Positions 53,712-62,912 of a stretch of DNA of 64,000 bases are shown piece after piece; the stretch's first letter is position 1, and each line of letters begins with the position of its first letter. The stretch covers positions 62,001 to 126,000 of the forward strand of contig JANSYN010000002.1 in assembly GCA_024742415.1 (NCBI GenBank), read 5' to 3'. The notes under the pieces are model-generated. The model had not been told where the DNA came from and made no database searches. It was given only the letters and a program-made list of their open reading frames with translations. This DNA comes from Gammaproteobacteria bacterium (lineage in GTDB: Bacteria; Pseudomonadota; Gammaproteobacteria; Pseudomonadales; Halieaceae). A program made the translations under genes and the position numbers.

Positions 53712-55019
53712 ATGACAAGCGTTGCCCACCGGCTGACACCGACCGTCAAACGTATGATCCTGTGGTGCGCCGCTATGGCGCTGGCCGCTTGCTCTGACAG
53801 TTCTGATAACGGATTTGCGGCGCCAGAACGTTACCTGGTGTCGACTTTCCAGGTAACCTTTGTGGACGACAGCCGCGGCACACCGGCCACGGGCGACTTC
53901 CCCGCCCTGCCAAACCGCACACTGGAGACAACCGTGCTGATGCCCGAGGGTCGTGGCAGCTTCCCGTTGCTGGTCTTTTCCCATGGCCTGGGTTCATCGC
54001 CGCAGGCCTACGAAGCACTGCTTGAGGAAGTCGCCGCCAATGGCTTTACCGTGGTTGCGCCACTGTTTCCGCTGACCGGACAAAACGCCCCGGCAGGTGC
54101 AGACCCTGCAGACACGCAGAATCAACCCGGCGATGTCAGTTTTCTCATCGACGCGGTCAGTGCTGCCGTGGCGTCCGGGCAGGCGCCGTTCGACAGCCGC
54201 ACCGATACCGCAAACATTGGCACCTTCGGGCATTCCAATGGCGGCATTACAACACTGGGCGTTGTTGCCAATAGCTGTTGCAGTGATGCGCGCATCGATG
54301 CGGCGGTGTCGATGTCCGCCGCCGCGGCTCCCTACAACAGCGGTGAATACGACTTCAGCACGGCGATGCCGTTAATGCTGGTCCACGGCACACTGGACAC
54401 TCTCATTCCCTATGAAGAGTCCGTGCGGGTTTTCAACAGCGTTGCCGCCGCCAAAGGCATCGTGACACTCACTGATGTTGGACACACGGAATTTTTGCTT
54501 CCCTCGGGCCAGGGTTTTACGACGACGGCCAGCAGCATCATTGATTTTTTCAGTACGCAGCTTCGCGATGACGTTGTAGCGCAACAACGCCTGATCGACG
54601 GCACCACCTATGATACTGCTACCGAGGTGTTATACAGCCCAGACGGCGGCACGGACGTGACGCTGCCACTGCCACCGCCAATCACGAACCGCGTGGCATC
54701 GGTAGAGCCATCGACTGACCTTGTTGACGGCCAGATTGTCACCGTCGCGTGGCTCAACTTCACACCCGAGAACGTCGTGAATATCGTGCAATGCTCAGGA
54801 GGCGGAACCGGCGGCAATGAAGTGTGCAGCTTCGACAACGCGCTGATCCTGCAACCCAATCCCACGGGAGACGGCTCCCTGCAGATGGAAATTATTGTCG
54901 GTGACGTTGGCTCCGGACGCTGCGATGCAACGACTGATGATTGCGTCATTGTGGTTAACGACGGCGGCCTGCTGGGTGAAGACGCGATTCTCAGGATTCC
55001 GATCAGCTTCCGGCCGTAA
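53712..55019 (+). CDS. Alpha/beta hydrolase lipoprotein with C-terminal neocarzinostatin-like domain
   Basis: A 435-residue exported protein. A signal (about 1-27, ending ALAAC) gives a lipobox. The alpha/beta-hydrolase domain (about 40-310) has FSHGLGSSP, nucleophile Ser175 in GHSNGG, Asp229 and His258. Residues about 340-435 match the neocarzinostatin fold: DGQIVTVAWLNFTPENVV, Cys361/Cys372 and Cys404/Cys411 spaced like the two disulfides of that family, and a terminal IPISF. Neocarzinostatin domains bind small hydrophobic ligands and are best known from actinobacteria. GGAG lies before the ATG. The frame is open upstream to 53418 within the HAD gene. Confidence 0.85.
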   Translation: MTSVAHRLTPTVKRMILWCAAMALAACSDSSDNGFAAPERYLVSTFQVTFVDDSRGTPATGDFPALPNRTLETTVLMPEGRGSFPLLVFSHGLGSSPQAYEALLEEVAANGFTVVAPLFPLTGQNAPAGADPADTQNQPGDVSFLIDAVSAAVASGQAPFDSRTDTANIGTFGHSNGGITTLGVVANSCCSDARIDAAVSMSAAAAPYNSGEYDFSTAMPLMLVHGTLDTLIPYEESVRVFNSVAAAKGIVTLTDVGHTEFLLPSGQGFTTTASSIIDFFSTQLRDDVVAQQRLIDGTTYDTATEVLYSPDGGTDVTLPLPPPITNRVASVEPSTDLVDGQIVTVAWLNFTPENVVNIVQCSGGGTGGNEVCSFDNALILQPNPTGDGSLQMEIIVGDVGSGRCDATTDDCVIVVNDGGLLGEDAILRIPISFRP

Positions 55020-55027
55020 GCGACAGT

Positions 55028-56551
55028 TCAATCTTCCAGGGGCGCTTCAACCGGATCTTCTTCGGGCATCTCATAACTGCTGGAACTGCTGCTGTCGGAC
55101 TCCTCGTCCACCGGCAACGGCTCGTTCGCCCCGGCTGACCCGGCAGACTCCGCCAACAAGTCCTCGGGCGGCGCCTGTATACCAATGTGATACGCCGCAA
55201 ACCCTGGCTGTACAAACTGGTTCAACGCCATCCCAAGAATACGACCGGTATAGTTGGAGAAAAGCTCCGTGCGCACATTGGTGATGGGGTTGGTGATTGT
55301 GCCGAGCAGTTCTCCCCGGGTCACGGTGTCGCCCAACTTCACACTACTGAAAATCACGCCGCCAACAGGCGCGCGTTGCCACGACGACTTGTAGAACACC
55401 GGCTCCGGCTGGCCCCAGAGGCTAAATTTGCTGACCATCTCCAGATGATGCAGCAGGCTCTGGATTGCCTGGAAGCTGTGATTGACGCTTTTTTCATCGA
55501 GCAGCATTGAACCGCCCGCCTCCAAAGTGACCGCAGGCACGCCCGCCTCGGTGGCGGCGCGCCGCAAGGTGCCTACTGCACCATCGCTATGCAGCATCAC
55601 TGTGGCGCCAAAACCGCGGCTGAGTTCCAGCACCTCGGGATGGTGCAGGTCGGCGCGCACTTGCGGCATGTTGGTACGGTGGTAGGAGCCGGTGTGCAGA
55701 TCGACAAGCGCGCTGCAATGCCGCACCACCTCTTCAAAAAAGGAATGCGCAATCCGCGAGGCCAGGCTGCCGTTTGGGTCGCCGGGGAAAAAGCGATTCA
55801 AATCCCGGCGATCGGCCAGGTAGCGTGAACTGCGATGGAAGCCCTGCAGGTTAACGATCGGCACACCGATCACCGTTCCAGACAGCCGGCTGGCGTCCAG
55901 GCCATAAAGTACGCGCCGTACCGTTTCTATGCCGTTGAGTTCGTCTCCGTGCACGGCCGCTGTCAAACACAGTACAGGACCGGGCCTGGACCCGTGCACA
56001 ATCATTACCGGCGTGGCGGAAAATATACCTTCGAACGACTGGGCGGGCACCCAACTCAGGCGCGCCGATGTACCGGACTCGACTTCCTTGCCCAGGATCA
56101 CCAGCGGCGGCACTGCTGCATCCTGCGTAACCTGCAGGGCTGCGCCATCCGCACCCTCCGGCGCTTGTGGTTCCGCAACAGGCTGCCCCGACCCAGAGGC
56201 AACGCCAGGGTCAGCAGCCACGGAAGCGGGCGGCACCACAGACGCCGGCGTTTCGGTTTGCGGCAACAACGGCTCACCAATAGCGACAGGCGGTTGGTCT
56301 GGCGCTGGAACCGGATCTTCAAGATCGATATTCTGTGCCTTGGGCAGCGGTTCCGCCTTACCCGCAGCGACACTGCCCGCACGCGCACTCACAGTGACGC
56401 TGCTCTCAACACTCGCATCACTGCCCGACCGCGCATCGACCACAGGACTACCTCCAGCCGTTTGCGCCCATAAAGGCAGCGCCGTTGACAGCACCAGGAC
56501 CAGCCCCAGCAAAAGCCTGCAAGGCACAGCGTTACCCACCCGAAGTGTCAT
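55028..56551 (-). CDS. Exported AstE/AspA-like (succinylglutamate desuccinylase family) protein
   Basis: A 507-residue protein. A signal peptide (about 1-29, ending PLWAQ) and a long Ala/Pro/Glu-rich linker to about residue 165 precede a zinc-amidohydrolase domain of the succinylglutamate desuccinylase/aspartoacylase family. H201-G-D-E204 supply zinc ligands and VTLEAGGS has the likely catalytic Glu. A biotinyl/lipoyl-like barrel region follows (about 400-465) and the tail is Ser- and acid-rich. Typical family members are about 340 residues and cytoplasmic. It lies 76 bases downstream of the RimK-like gene on the same strand. Confidence 0.82.
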   Translation of the reverse strand: MTLRVGNAVPCRLLLGLVLVLSTALPLWAQTAGGSPVVDARSGSDASVESSVTVSARAGSVAAGKAEPLPKAQNIDLEDPVPAPDQPPVAIGEPLLPQTETPASVVPPASVAADPGVASGSGQPVAEPQAPEGADGAALQVTQDAAVPPLVILGKEVESGTSARLSWVPAQSFEGIFSATPVMIVHGSRPGPVLCLTAAVHGDELNGIETVRRVLYGLDASRLSGTVIGVPIVNLQGFHRSSRYLADRRDLNRFFPGDPNGSLASRIAHSFFEEVVRHCSALVDLHTGSYHRTNMPQVRADLHHPEVLELSRGFGATVMLHSDGAVGTLRRAATEAGVPAVTLEAGGSMLLDEKSVNHSFQAIQSLLHHLEMVSKFSLWGQPEPVFYKSSWQRAPVGGVIFSSVKLGDTVTRGELLGTITNPITNVRTELFSNYTGRILGMALNQFVQPGFAAYHIGIQAPPEDLLAESAGSAGANEPLPVDEESDSSSSSSYEMPEEDPVEAPLED

Positions 56552-56627
56552 GCACAGACAGGGCACCTGAAGACATTATCAATGGCTTAAAGTCGGGGAC
56601 ACAGGAACACACCAGCATACTGCGCCT

Positions 56628-57857
56628 CTACCCCGTTTCGTCCATGTCAGGGTATGTGTTGTCCCTGTCTTCAAGCACTGAGGTATCCAGTTCCTGCACG
56701 ACCGGCTGGCGTTTGCGACGTGTGCGTGCAGGAATGAGTTCGCGCATTGATTCCATCTTGCCAAAACAGAGCAGCTTGTCGCCGGGCTCAAGCACGCGGT
56801 CACCCCTGGGATTGGGAATCACCTTGGAGCCCCGATACAGGGTCAGCACATTCACGTCTTTCTCCGACAACCGCGTTTCTACAATCGTTTGGCCAATGAA
56901 CTTCGAACCCTCCGGAATGTAGATTTCGCTAACGCCGTAGCCTTTGCTGACCGTCAGGCGCTGCCTGACGTCGATCTCGGGGAAATCCACCTGCGCGGCG
57001 ATGTAGTCAATAATTGCACCCGCAATATCCAGTTCAGTGCAGGTTTCAATGCCTTCAAGGCCCGGTGAGGAATTGACTTCCATGACCTGCGGGCCATTCT
57101 TGCCCTCCAGCATATCCACACCGGCCACCCGCAGCCCGAGAATCTGTGTACAGCGGATAGCCGTTTCGCGGTACTGCTCGTCCAGTTCAATCGGCTCTGC
57201 AATACCGCCGCGATGCACGTTACTGCGAAATTCCTGGCCCTGGGCAACACGCCGCATGGCGGCCACTACCCTGTCGCCCACCACAAAGGCGCGCACGTCC
57301 TTGCCTTTGCTCTCCGCGACAAACTTCTGGATCAGCACGTTTTGCTTCTGGCTTTGCAGCAGTTCAATGATGGACTCAGCCTGCTTGTTGGACTCTGCCA
57401 GGAGCACCCCGATTCCCTGGGTACCCTCGATCAGCTTGATCACGACCGGCGCTCCGCCCACGCGCTCGATGGCAGGCAGGACGTCTTTCTTGTCACGAAC
57501 GAACGTGGTGCGTGGCAGCCCGATATGATGCCGGCTAAGGATCTGCAAGCTGCGCAGTTTGTCCCTTGAGTTGGAGATGCCGTGCGCGGTGTTGGCGCAA
57601 AACACATCCATTTGCTGAAACTGTCGCACAACCGCAGTGCCGTAGTAGGTAATAGAGGCGCCTATGCGCGGTAGCACCGCATCATAGCCACTGAGCACCT
57701 TCTGCCGGTAGTAGAGATCCGGGGAACCACGATCAAGGTCTATGGCAAACTTCAAGGTATTGAGCACCCTGGCCCGGTGGCCGCGCATTTCTGCAGCCTC
57801 TTTCAGGCGACGTGTGCTGTAGGCGTTGGGGCTGCAAGAGAGTATGGCGAGCTTCAT
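56628..57857 (-). CDS. rimK: RimK-type ATP-grasp ligase fused to an RCK_C (TrkA-C) domain
   Basis: A 409-residue protein. Residues about 1-300 are a RimK-like alpha-L-glutamate ligase: N-terminal LAILSCSPNAYSTRRL, the ATP-grasp with VVIKLIEGTQGIGV (about 138-151), and the metal-binding MEVNSSPGLEGIE (E260, N262). E. coli RimK, which adds glutamates to ribosomal protein S6, is 300 residues and stops there. Residues about 308-370 are an RCK_C/TrkA-C domain (IPEGSKFIGQTIVE, VLEPGDKLLCFG), usually a ligand-binding regulatory domain of K+ transport. The target protein or peptide is unknown. An AstE-like gene follows. Confidence 0.88.
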   Translation of the reverse strand: MKLAILSCSPNAYSTRRLKEAAEMRGHRARVLNTLKFAIDLDRGSPDLYYRQKVLSGYDAVLPRIGASITYYGTAVVRQFQQMDVFCANTAHGISNSRDKLRSLQILSRHHIGLPRTTFVRDKKDVLPAIERVGGAPVVIKLIEGTQGIGVLLAESNKQAESIIELLQSQKQNVLIQKFVAESKGKDVRAFVVGDRVVAAMRRVAQGQEFRSNVHRGGIAEPIELDEQYRETAIRCTQILGLRVAGVDMLEGKNGPQVMEVNSSPGLEGIETCTELDIAGAIIDYIAAQVDFPEIDVRQRLTVSKGYGVSEIYIPEGSKFIGQTIVETRLSEKDVNVLTLYRGSKVIPNPRGDRVLEPGDKLLCFGKMESMRELIPARTRRKRQPVVQELDTSVLEDRDNTYPDMDETG

Positions 57858-58010
57858 AGAGACCTTGTATCGCTAAGCTTCGAGAGTTTCAGCGCCCGGG
57901 CGCCGTGCTGATCTACCGGGGTCGCAGAGCGCCCGCTGGCAAACAGGTGGTATGGACCCCTACTATAACATCCCGGGCTCTGCGCGCGCAGCGGCGCTAG
58001 CGACCACACG

Positions 58011-58940
58011 CTACTGGCGGGGCAGGTGCGCGATAAAGTGCATGATCTGCGCTACGGTGTCATCCGGGTAAAGCGCAAAAGCCGCGACGTGCGTACCCCA
58101 TCGCCCTTTCGATACAAGCCTGGCATGATCCGCGGGCACCGGGGGTGCCAGCCATAAAGTCACGTTGGGGTTTTCTGCGGCCAGGGCGTTGGCGTACTGT
58201 GCCCGGGTGACTGGATCCTGCGGGTCCTGCAGCAGCAACATGGGCACCTGCAGCGTTTTGGCCAGGGTGAGCGGCTGCACGGGGCCGTCCGGAAAACCAA
58301 AAAAACGCACCGCCGACCATGCACTGGGGGCCAGTAACGCCGGTGGCAGACCACTTTGCGTCCATATCGCGCGCTGCATTGCATCGCGGGTATGCAACAG
58401 CGAGTCCAGCAGTATGAGGCCGTCGACCTGCACGCCCTCGGCGATGGCCCTGATCGCTGTCGCCCCGCCCATCGAAATACCCATCAGCACTATGGGCGGC
58501 TGCAGCGCCCGCTCGTACGCCCAATCTACCAGCGCCCGCGCATCATACTGCTCGGTTTGGCCAAACTGTATGCCACCGCCATCGGCGTCCGACGCGCCAT
58601 GATTGCGCAGGTCGATAGCCGCAACCGACACTCCCCGGGCCACCATTGCCTGATAGAACTCCAGCCCTTCAAAGAACCGGCTGTCGCGATTTGAACTGGC
58701 ACCATGCAGAAACAGCAGCGTCGCAGACGGCTGCGCTGCCGGCATCCACCAACCCTTGAGGCTGATGACAGCATCTTGAGGCGTGAGTTCGAAATCGCGG
58801 TACGCCATACCAAGATCTGCCGGCGTGGTTAACAATGGCGTACGCGGCGCAAATTTCACTTGCACAGGAACTTCTATCAGCAGCAGGTAGGCCGCCATCA
58901 ACACCACGACCATAATGACAAAGCGGGTAACGCGTTTCAT
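58011..58940 (-). CDS. Alpha/beta hydrolase, membrane-anchored
   Basis: A 309-residue alpha/beta-fold hydrolase with an N-terminal hydrophobic anchor (about 5-25). The oxyanion region is FLHGASSNRDSR and the nucleophile is GISMGG. The Asp and His of the triad are probably in QDPQDPVTRAQYAN and DHARLVSKG. AAGGA before the ATG at 58940 decides the start over the frame opening at 58973. It may act as an esterase facing the periplasm. It is not in an evident operon with its neighbours. Confidence 0.87.
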   Translation of the reverse strand: MKRVTRFVIMVVVLMAAYLLLIEVPVQVKFAPRTPLLTTPADLGMAYRDFELTPQDAVISLKGWWMPAAQPSATLLFLHGASSNRDSRFFEGLEFYQAMVARGVSVAAIDLRNHGASDADGGGIQFGQTEQYDARALVDWAYERALQPPIVLMGISMGGATAIRAIAEGVQVDGLILLDSLLHTRDAMQRAIWTQSGLPPALLAPSAWSAVRFFGFPDGPVQPLTLAKTLQVPMLLLQDPQDPVTRAQYANALAAENPNVTLWLAPPVPADHARLVSKGRWGTHVAAFALYPDDTVAQIMHFIAHLPRQ

Positions 58941-59040
58941 GCAAGTCCTTGAGCGCCGGCCACCGTCCGGCAATCATTGCAGCATACTGAAGCTGCAACC
59001 ATACACCTTCGCAGCGCTATGGTAACCACGTGAAGCCGGG

Positions 59041-59856
59041 TCAGGCAGCGTCGCTCACTTCATCAGCGCGCACCAGAAAGTGATTCAGCACTGTATTGCC
59101 AAAGCTGTTGCTTAGAGACACGTCAGTCGCGTCCCGGCCGCGCGCGATCGGTATGCGCCCGATCATCCGTTTGTTGTTGCGCGGGTCGAACACGTGCCAT
59201 TCGCCGTCCAGGTAGGCCTCAAACCACGCGGCAAAATCCGCCTCCGCGTGTGGCAGCGGCTCGCCGATCAACGACAGATACCCCATACAGTAGCGGGCGG
59301 GTATGTTCATACACCGACAGAACGTGACCGCCAGATGCGCATAATCACGACATACCCCCGCCCTTGCCTCGTACACCTGGCTGGCAGTCATGGTGCTGCG
59401 TGCATGCTCATAGCCAAAACTGATGTGCTGGTGGACGAAATCGCAAATGGCCTGCACGCGGTGCCATCCGGTGGGGCCGTTACCAAAGAGGCGCCACGCC
59501 TCATCCGCCATCAGGTCAGTTTCGCAATAACGGCTGCCCAGCAGGTATACCAGCGCCTCTTCAGGCAGGAACTGCACCGGCACCTGTTGCGCGTCCGGCT
59601 GTATCGGGTCGATCTCGCCATCATCGAAAATCAACGCATCGTTGGAGATCAGGGTGTCGCCGGGAGGAAGCACCAGGCGCGAGACCCAGTTACCGTAGAT
59701 GTCGCGATAGCCGCTCAATGCGGTTGGCGGGTCTGTGATGATCTGGTCAGGGGAAAGCAGACAGGCGGCATGCGAGGAGTGTACGTTGAGCGTCAGGATC
59801 ATGGGTGTCAGGTGCTCGCAACTGAACACCATTTCAAAACCGATGCGAATTTTCAT
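59041..59856 (-). CDS. Transglutaminase-like domain protein
   Basis: A 271-residue protein. A beta-rich N-terminal domain (about 1-115) leads to a transglutaminase-like core. The putative nucleophile is Cys169 in AGVCRDYAH, and a WHVFDPRNN segment (about 220-228) contains the Asp224 expected late in the fold. In DFAAWFEAYL at 207-216 the position usually held by the catalytic His in front of Ala-Trp is Ala209. AAGGA precedes the ATG. The protein resembles a family widespread in proteobacteria whose substrates are unknown. It may be a peptidase, a cross-linker, or inactive. Confidence 0.85.
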   Translation of the reverse strand: MKIRIGFEMVFSCEHLTPMILTLNVHSSHAACLLSPDQIITDPPTALSGYRDIYGNWVSRLVLPPGDTLISNDALIFDDGEIDPIQPDAQQVPVQFLPEEALVYLLGSRYCETDLMADEAWRLFGNGPTGWHRVQAICDFVHQHISFGYEHARSTMTASQVYEARAGVCRDYAHLAVTFCRCMNIPARYCMGYLSLIGEPLPHAEADFAAWFEAYLDGEWHVFDPRNNKRMIGRIPIARGRDATDVSLSNSFGNTVLNHFLVRADEVSDAA

Positions 59857-60357
59857 AAGGCGTCCTTAGCGACAAAAAATAGGGCAATCGATTACTGCAA
59901 TTTCTGCTGCAATGACTACATTCCCCCACGGCCACCCCGGCGGGGAGCCTGCGCGCGCCGGCCAGACCACTGCGTGCGCCTTGCCGGGAGTACGCTACGG
60001 TTGTTGAAGCGGGAACCTGCAGAGTCTGGGGAAGGGGCTGCTATACGAGTGTGGGCTATTGGCCCATGAACTGCAAACAAGTCGATGATCGGCGGGGGCA
60101 GGCAGTCGCCGGGCCCACCCAAAGCGATACTTCAGGCAAATCTCAAAGATGATGCTCCACGGCAATCTCTGTGACCCTCGTTATGGCACCCCCTGCGGCC
60201 AGGCCTGTCAGCAATGCAGCCGACACCAAGGCACGGGTAACCAATAACGCCAGGGCGGGGCCGCTGCTGTCACTGCGAACTCTCGCGGCGGCCGCAGCGG
60301 CGTCATTTGCGAGGAGGGGGGAGTAGACAGCCACAGCCTACCGCCCTGCCCGCTGCG
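59857..60357. other. Intergenic region, transglutaminase / glnN
   Basis: 501 bases between two minus-strand genes. A 63-residue GTG-started frame at 60143-60334 has one hydrophobic stretch but no ribosome site and is not called. The rest is GC-rich with no recognised RNA gene, repeat or terminator. The promoter of the transglutaminase-like gene must lie in its right part. Confidence 0.4.
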
Positions 60358-62532
60358 CTACTTGATAAACAGCATCTCGCGATACTTCGGTAATGGCCAC
60401 AACTCGTCCGCTACGAGCGTCTCCAGGGTATCAGCTGATGCCCGCACTTCGTCCATCAGGCCGCGGATCGTGCCGGCGCAGAACTGCATATGCTCTTCGG
60501 TTGAGTCAAAGTCCTCTTTGTGCAGCGCCTGCTCGAGTTTGCCAACGCTGGCCATCATTGCGTTGGCGTGTTCTGCAACCGCGTTGGCAACGGTGTTGTC
60601 CAGGGCCACGCCCAGAGACGCCAGTCCGCCCGATGTTGCGCTCAGGCTCCCCAGGTACTGGATGGCCGCCGGATAGATCATTGTCGTTGCCATATCAATT
60701 ACCAGCTTCGCTTCCACTTCAATGGATAGCACATATTGCTCTGCATAAACCTCGAAGCGGCTTTCGAGTTCCACCGGGCTGAGCACCCCGGTGTTCTTGA
60801 ACATTTCGATGACAGAGGGCTCGCGCAAGGCGGGTAACGCGTCTGCAGTTGTCGGTATGTTCTTCAGGCCGCGCTCTTCCACCGCAATCCTGTGCCATTC
60901 TTCCGAGTAGCCATCACCACCAAACACCACATTGCCATGCTCGTTCATCAATTCCTGCAGCACGGCAACCACCGCGTCAGCCTGGCTGGAACCCTTGGCC
61001 AGTTCAGGCTCGAGCTTCCCGGCGATCCAGTTCAGTGAATCCGCCAGCATCGTGTTCATTGCCACCAACGGGCCAGAAACCGATTGCGAGGAGCCCACCG
61101 CGCGAAATTCAAAACGGTTGCCGGTAAAGGCAAACGGTGATGTGCGGTTGCGATCCCCCGGGTCGCGCTTGAAATTCAGGATCTGTGTCAGGCCCAGGTC
61201 CATCTCACCGCCCTCAGCGGTGCTCTTGAGGTTGCCTTCCTTGATGTCCATAAAGACTTTTTCGAGCTGGTCGCCGAGGTAGACCGACAGTATCGCCGGG
61301 GGCGCCTCGTTCGCGCCCAAACGATGGTCATTGGAGGCCGAGGCAATCACCGAACGCAGCAACGGCCCGTGCAGATGTACGCCCCGAATAACGGCACCAC
61401 AGAACAACAGGAACAGCAGGTTTTCATTCGGGGTATTGCCCGGGTCCAGCAGATTGCCCTGGGTTGAATTGCCAACAGACCAGTTCACATGCTTGCCGGA
61501 CCCATTCACACCGGCGAAGGGTTTTTCATGCAGCAGGCAGGTAAATCCGTGTTTCTTGGCTGTCGCTTTCATCAGCGTCATCATGAGCTGCTGATGATCG
61601 GCTGCCACGTTTGCCGCCTCAAAATATGGCGCTATCTCGAACTGGCCCGGCGCAACCTCGTTGTGATGCGTCTTTGCGGGAATGCCCAGTTTGTACAACT
61701 GATCCTCGTAATCCTGCATGAACACCTGCACGCGCGCAGGTATGGCACCAAAGTAATGATCATCGAACTCCTGTCCTTTGGCGGGCGGCGCACCGAACAG
61801 GGTACGTCCGGCCAGCAGTAGATCCGGCCGACTGTTGGCAAATGCGGAATCCACCAGGAAGTACTCCTGCTCTGCGCCACAGCTGGAGTTCAGGGTTGCT
61901 ATTTCGGTTTCGCCCATCAGCGCCAGGACTTTCTGAGCTGCGGTGTTCATTGCTGCATTGGAGCGCAGCAGGGGGATTTTCTTGTCCAGGGATTCACCCG
62001 TCCATGACATGAACACACTCGGGATCATCAGCGTTGCGCCGTTGTCGGTGTGCATGATGAACGCCGGGCTGGTAGGGTCCCAGGCCGTATAGCCCCTGGC
62101 GGCGTTGGTCATACGCAGGCTGCCGTTGGGGAAAGAGGAGCCGTCCGGCTCACCCTTGATCAGCAGGCTACCCGAGAACTCTGTAATGGCACTGCCGTCG
62201 GCGTCGGCAATAATAAAACCATCGTGCTTCTCGGCGGTGATATTGGTCATGGGGTAAAAAATATGCGAGAAGAACTTGGCGCCCTTGGACACCGCCCACT
62301 CTTTCATAGCGGCGGCAACCACCTCGGCGGTACCAGGGTCAAGCGGCACACCCGTTTGAACGGTTTTCTTCATCGACTTGAAGGCAGACTTGGACAGCGC
62401 CCATTCCATTCGATCGAGGTTGAACACATCCTCGGCCCAGATCTTTCCCAGTGGGTCGGTTTTTTCCACGGCGATGGGGGCACGGCTGGTAATGGTTTGT
62501 ATCGCTTGTTGACGGCTCGGATTGGCGCTCAT
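60358..62532 (-). CDS. glnN: Glutamine synthetase type III
   Basis: A 724-residue GSIII, the length normal for GlnN. The N-terminus includes KTDPLGKIWAEDVFNL; the core has GAEQEYFLVDSAFANSRPDLLLAG in two parts, the FEIAPYFEAANVAADHQQLMM, HEKPFAGVNGSGKHVNWS and NRTSPFAFTGNRFEFRAVGSSQS segments typical of GSIII. It makes glutamine from glutamate and ammonia as a dodecamer in the cytoplasm. The frame is open to 62820, but AAGGAAGCC before the ATG at 62532 decides the start. A sigma-54-type promoter lies 90 bases upstream. It is the second glutamine-synthetase-fold gene in the window. Confidence 0.95.
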   Translation of the reverse strand: MSANPSRQQAIQTITSRAPIAVEKTDPLGKIWAEDVFNLDRMEWALSKSAFKSMKKTVQTGVPLDPGTAEVVAAAMKEWAVSKGAKFFSHIFYPMTNITAEKHDGFIIADADGSAITEFSGSLLIKGEPDGSSFPNGSLRMTNAARGYTAWDPTSPAFIMHTDNGATLMIPSVFMSWTGESLDKKIPLLRSNAAMNTAAQKVLALMGETEIATLNSSCGAEQEYFLVDSAFANSRPDLLLAGRTLFGAPPAKGQEFDDHYFGAIPARVQVFMQDYEDQLYKLGIPAKTHHNEVAPGQFEIAPYFEAANVAADHQQLMMTLMKATAKKHGFTCLLHEKPFAGVNGSGKHVNWSVGNSTQGNLLDPGNTPNENLLFLLFCGAVIRGVHLHGPLLRSVIASASNDHRLGANEAPPAILSVYLGDQLEKVFMDIKEGNLKSTAEGGEMDLGLTQILNFKRDPGDRNRTSPFAFTGNRFEFRAVGSSQSVSGPLVAMNTMLADSLNWIAGKLEPELAKGSSQADAVVAVLQELMNEHGNVVFGGDGYSEEWHRIAVEERGLKNIPTTADALPALREPSVIEMFKNTGVLSPVELESRFEVYAEQYVLSIEVEAKLVIDMATTMIYPAAIQYLGSLSATSGGLASLGVALDNTVANAVAEHANAMMASVGKLEQALHKEDFDSTEEHMQFCAGTIRGLMDEVRASADTLETLVADELWPLPKYREMLFIK

Positions 62533-62912
62533 GTGGCTTCCTTGATTAGTAAAATGAACCCGGCAGTGGCCCCGTGACCTGCTTGCCACAAACGCCTTTG
62601 CCAGAAAACTCCCTAAACAAACGCAAAATGCAGGCCAACTTCCCAAAGTGCTGCAATTCAGTGTTTTTACGGGCCTATCCGGCGTGGGCCGGTTCAAAAG
62701 CACCAGATTGACCCCTCTGGCGGGGGCCTGGCGCCTCTTTGTTGTGCATGGCGCACCAGAATCATCCGCAGGACTGGTAGGAGCGACCGATCTTGTGGCA
62801 CAGGCCACAGCCAGGCCCACGCAATCATAAACGAAGGGTACTCACGCAGGCACTATTGAACATTGCGAATTCGCCCCCATAACCACTTGTACAACGAAAG
62901 CGAGGACACACC
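62533..62912. other. Divergent intergenic region, glnN / YvlD-like gene
   Basis: 380 bases. The left part holds the sigma-54 candidate for glnN (listed separately). No NtrC-type dyad with GCAC/GTGC half-sites in the right order was found. No other gene is seen; the frame running left from here belongs to the unused upstream part of glnN. Confidence 0.45.
62622..62637 (-). promoter_or_regulatory. Candidate sigma-54 promoter for glnN
   Basis: On the minus strand TGGCCTGCATTTTGCG has TGGC at -24 and TTGC at -12 with the exact consensus spacing (TGGCACG, four bases, TTGC). Transcription would start near 62611, about 79 bases before the glnN ATG. Glutamine synthetase genes are classic NtrC/sigma-54 targets, which raises the prior. 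Confidence 0.65.

Noticed and set aside
60143-60334. A 63-residue GTG-started frame with one hydrophobic stretch
   Set aside because: No ribosome site, low-complexity Ala-rich composition and no recognised family; probably chance in GC-rich DNA.
62740-62756. GTGC/GCAC dyad upstream of glnN as an NtrC site
   Set aside because: The half-sites are in the opposite order and spacing to the NtrC consensus.
62533-62820. N-terminal extension of GlnN by 96 residues
   Set aside because: The extension is unlike GSIII; the ATG at 62532 has a good ribosome site and gives the normal length, and the sigma-54 site lies within the would-be extension.
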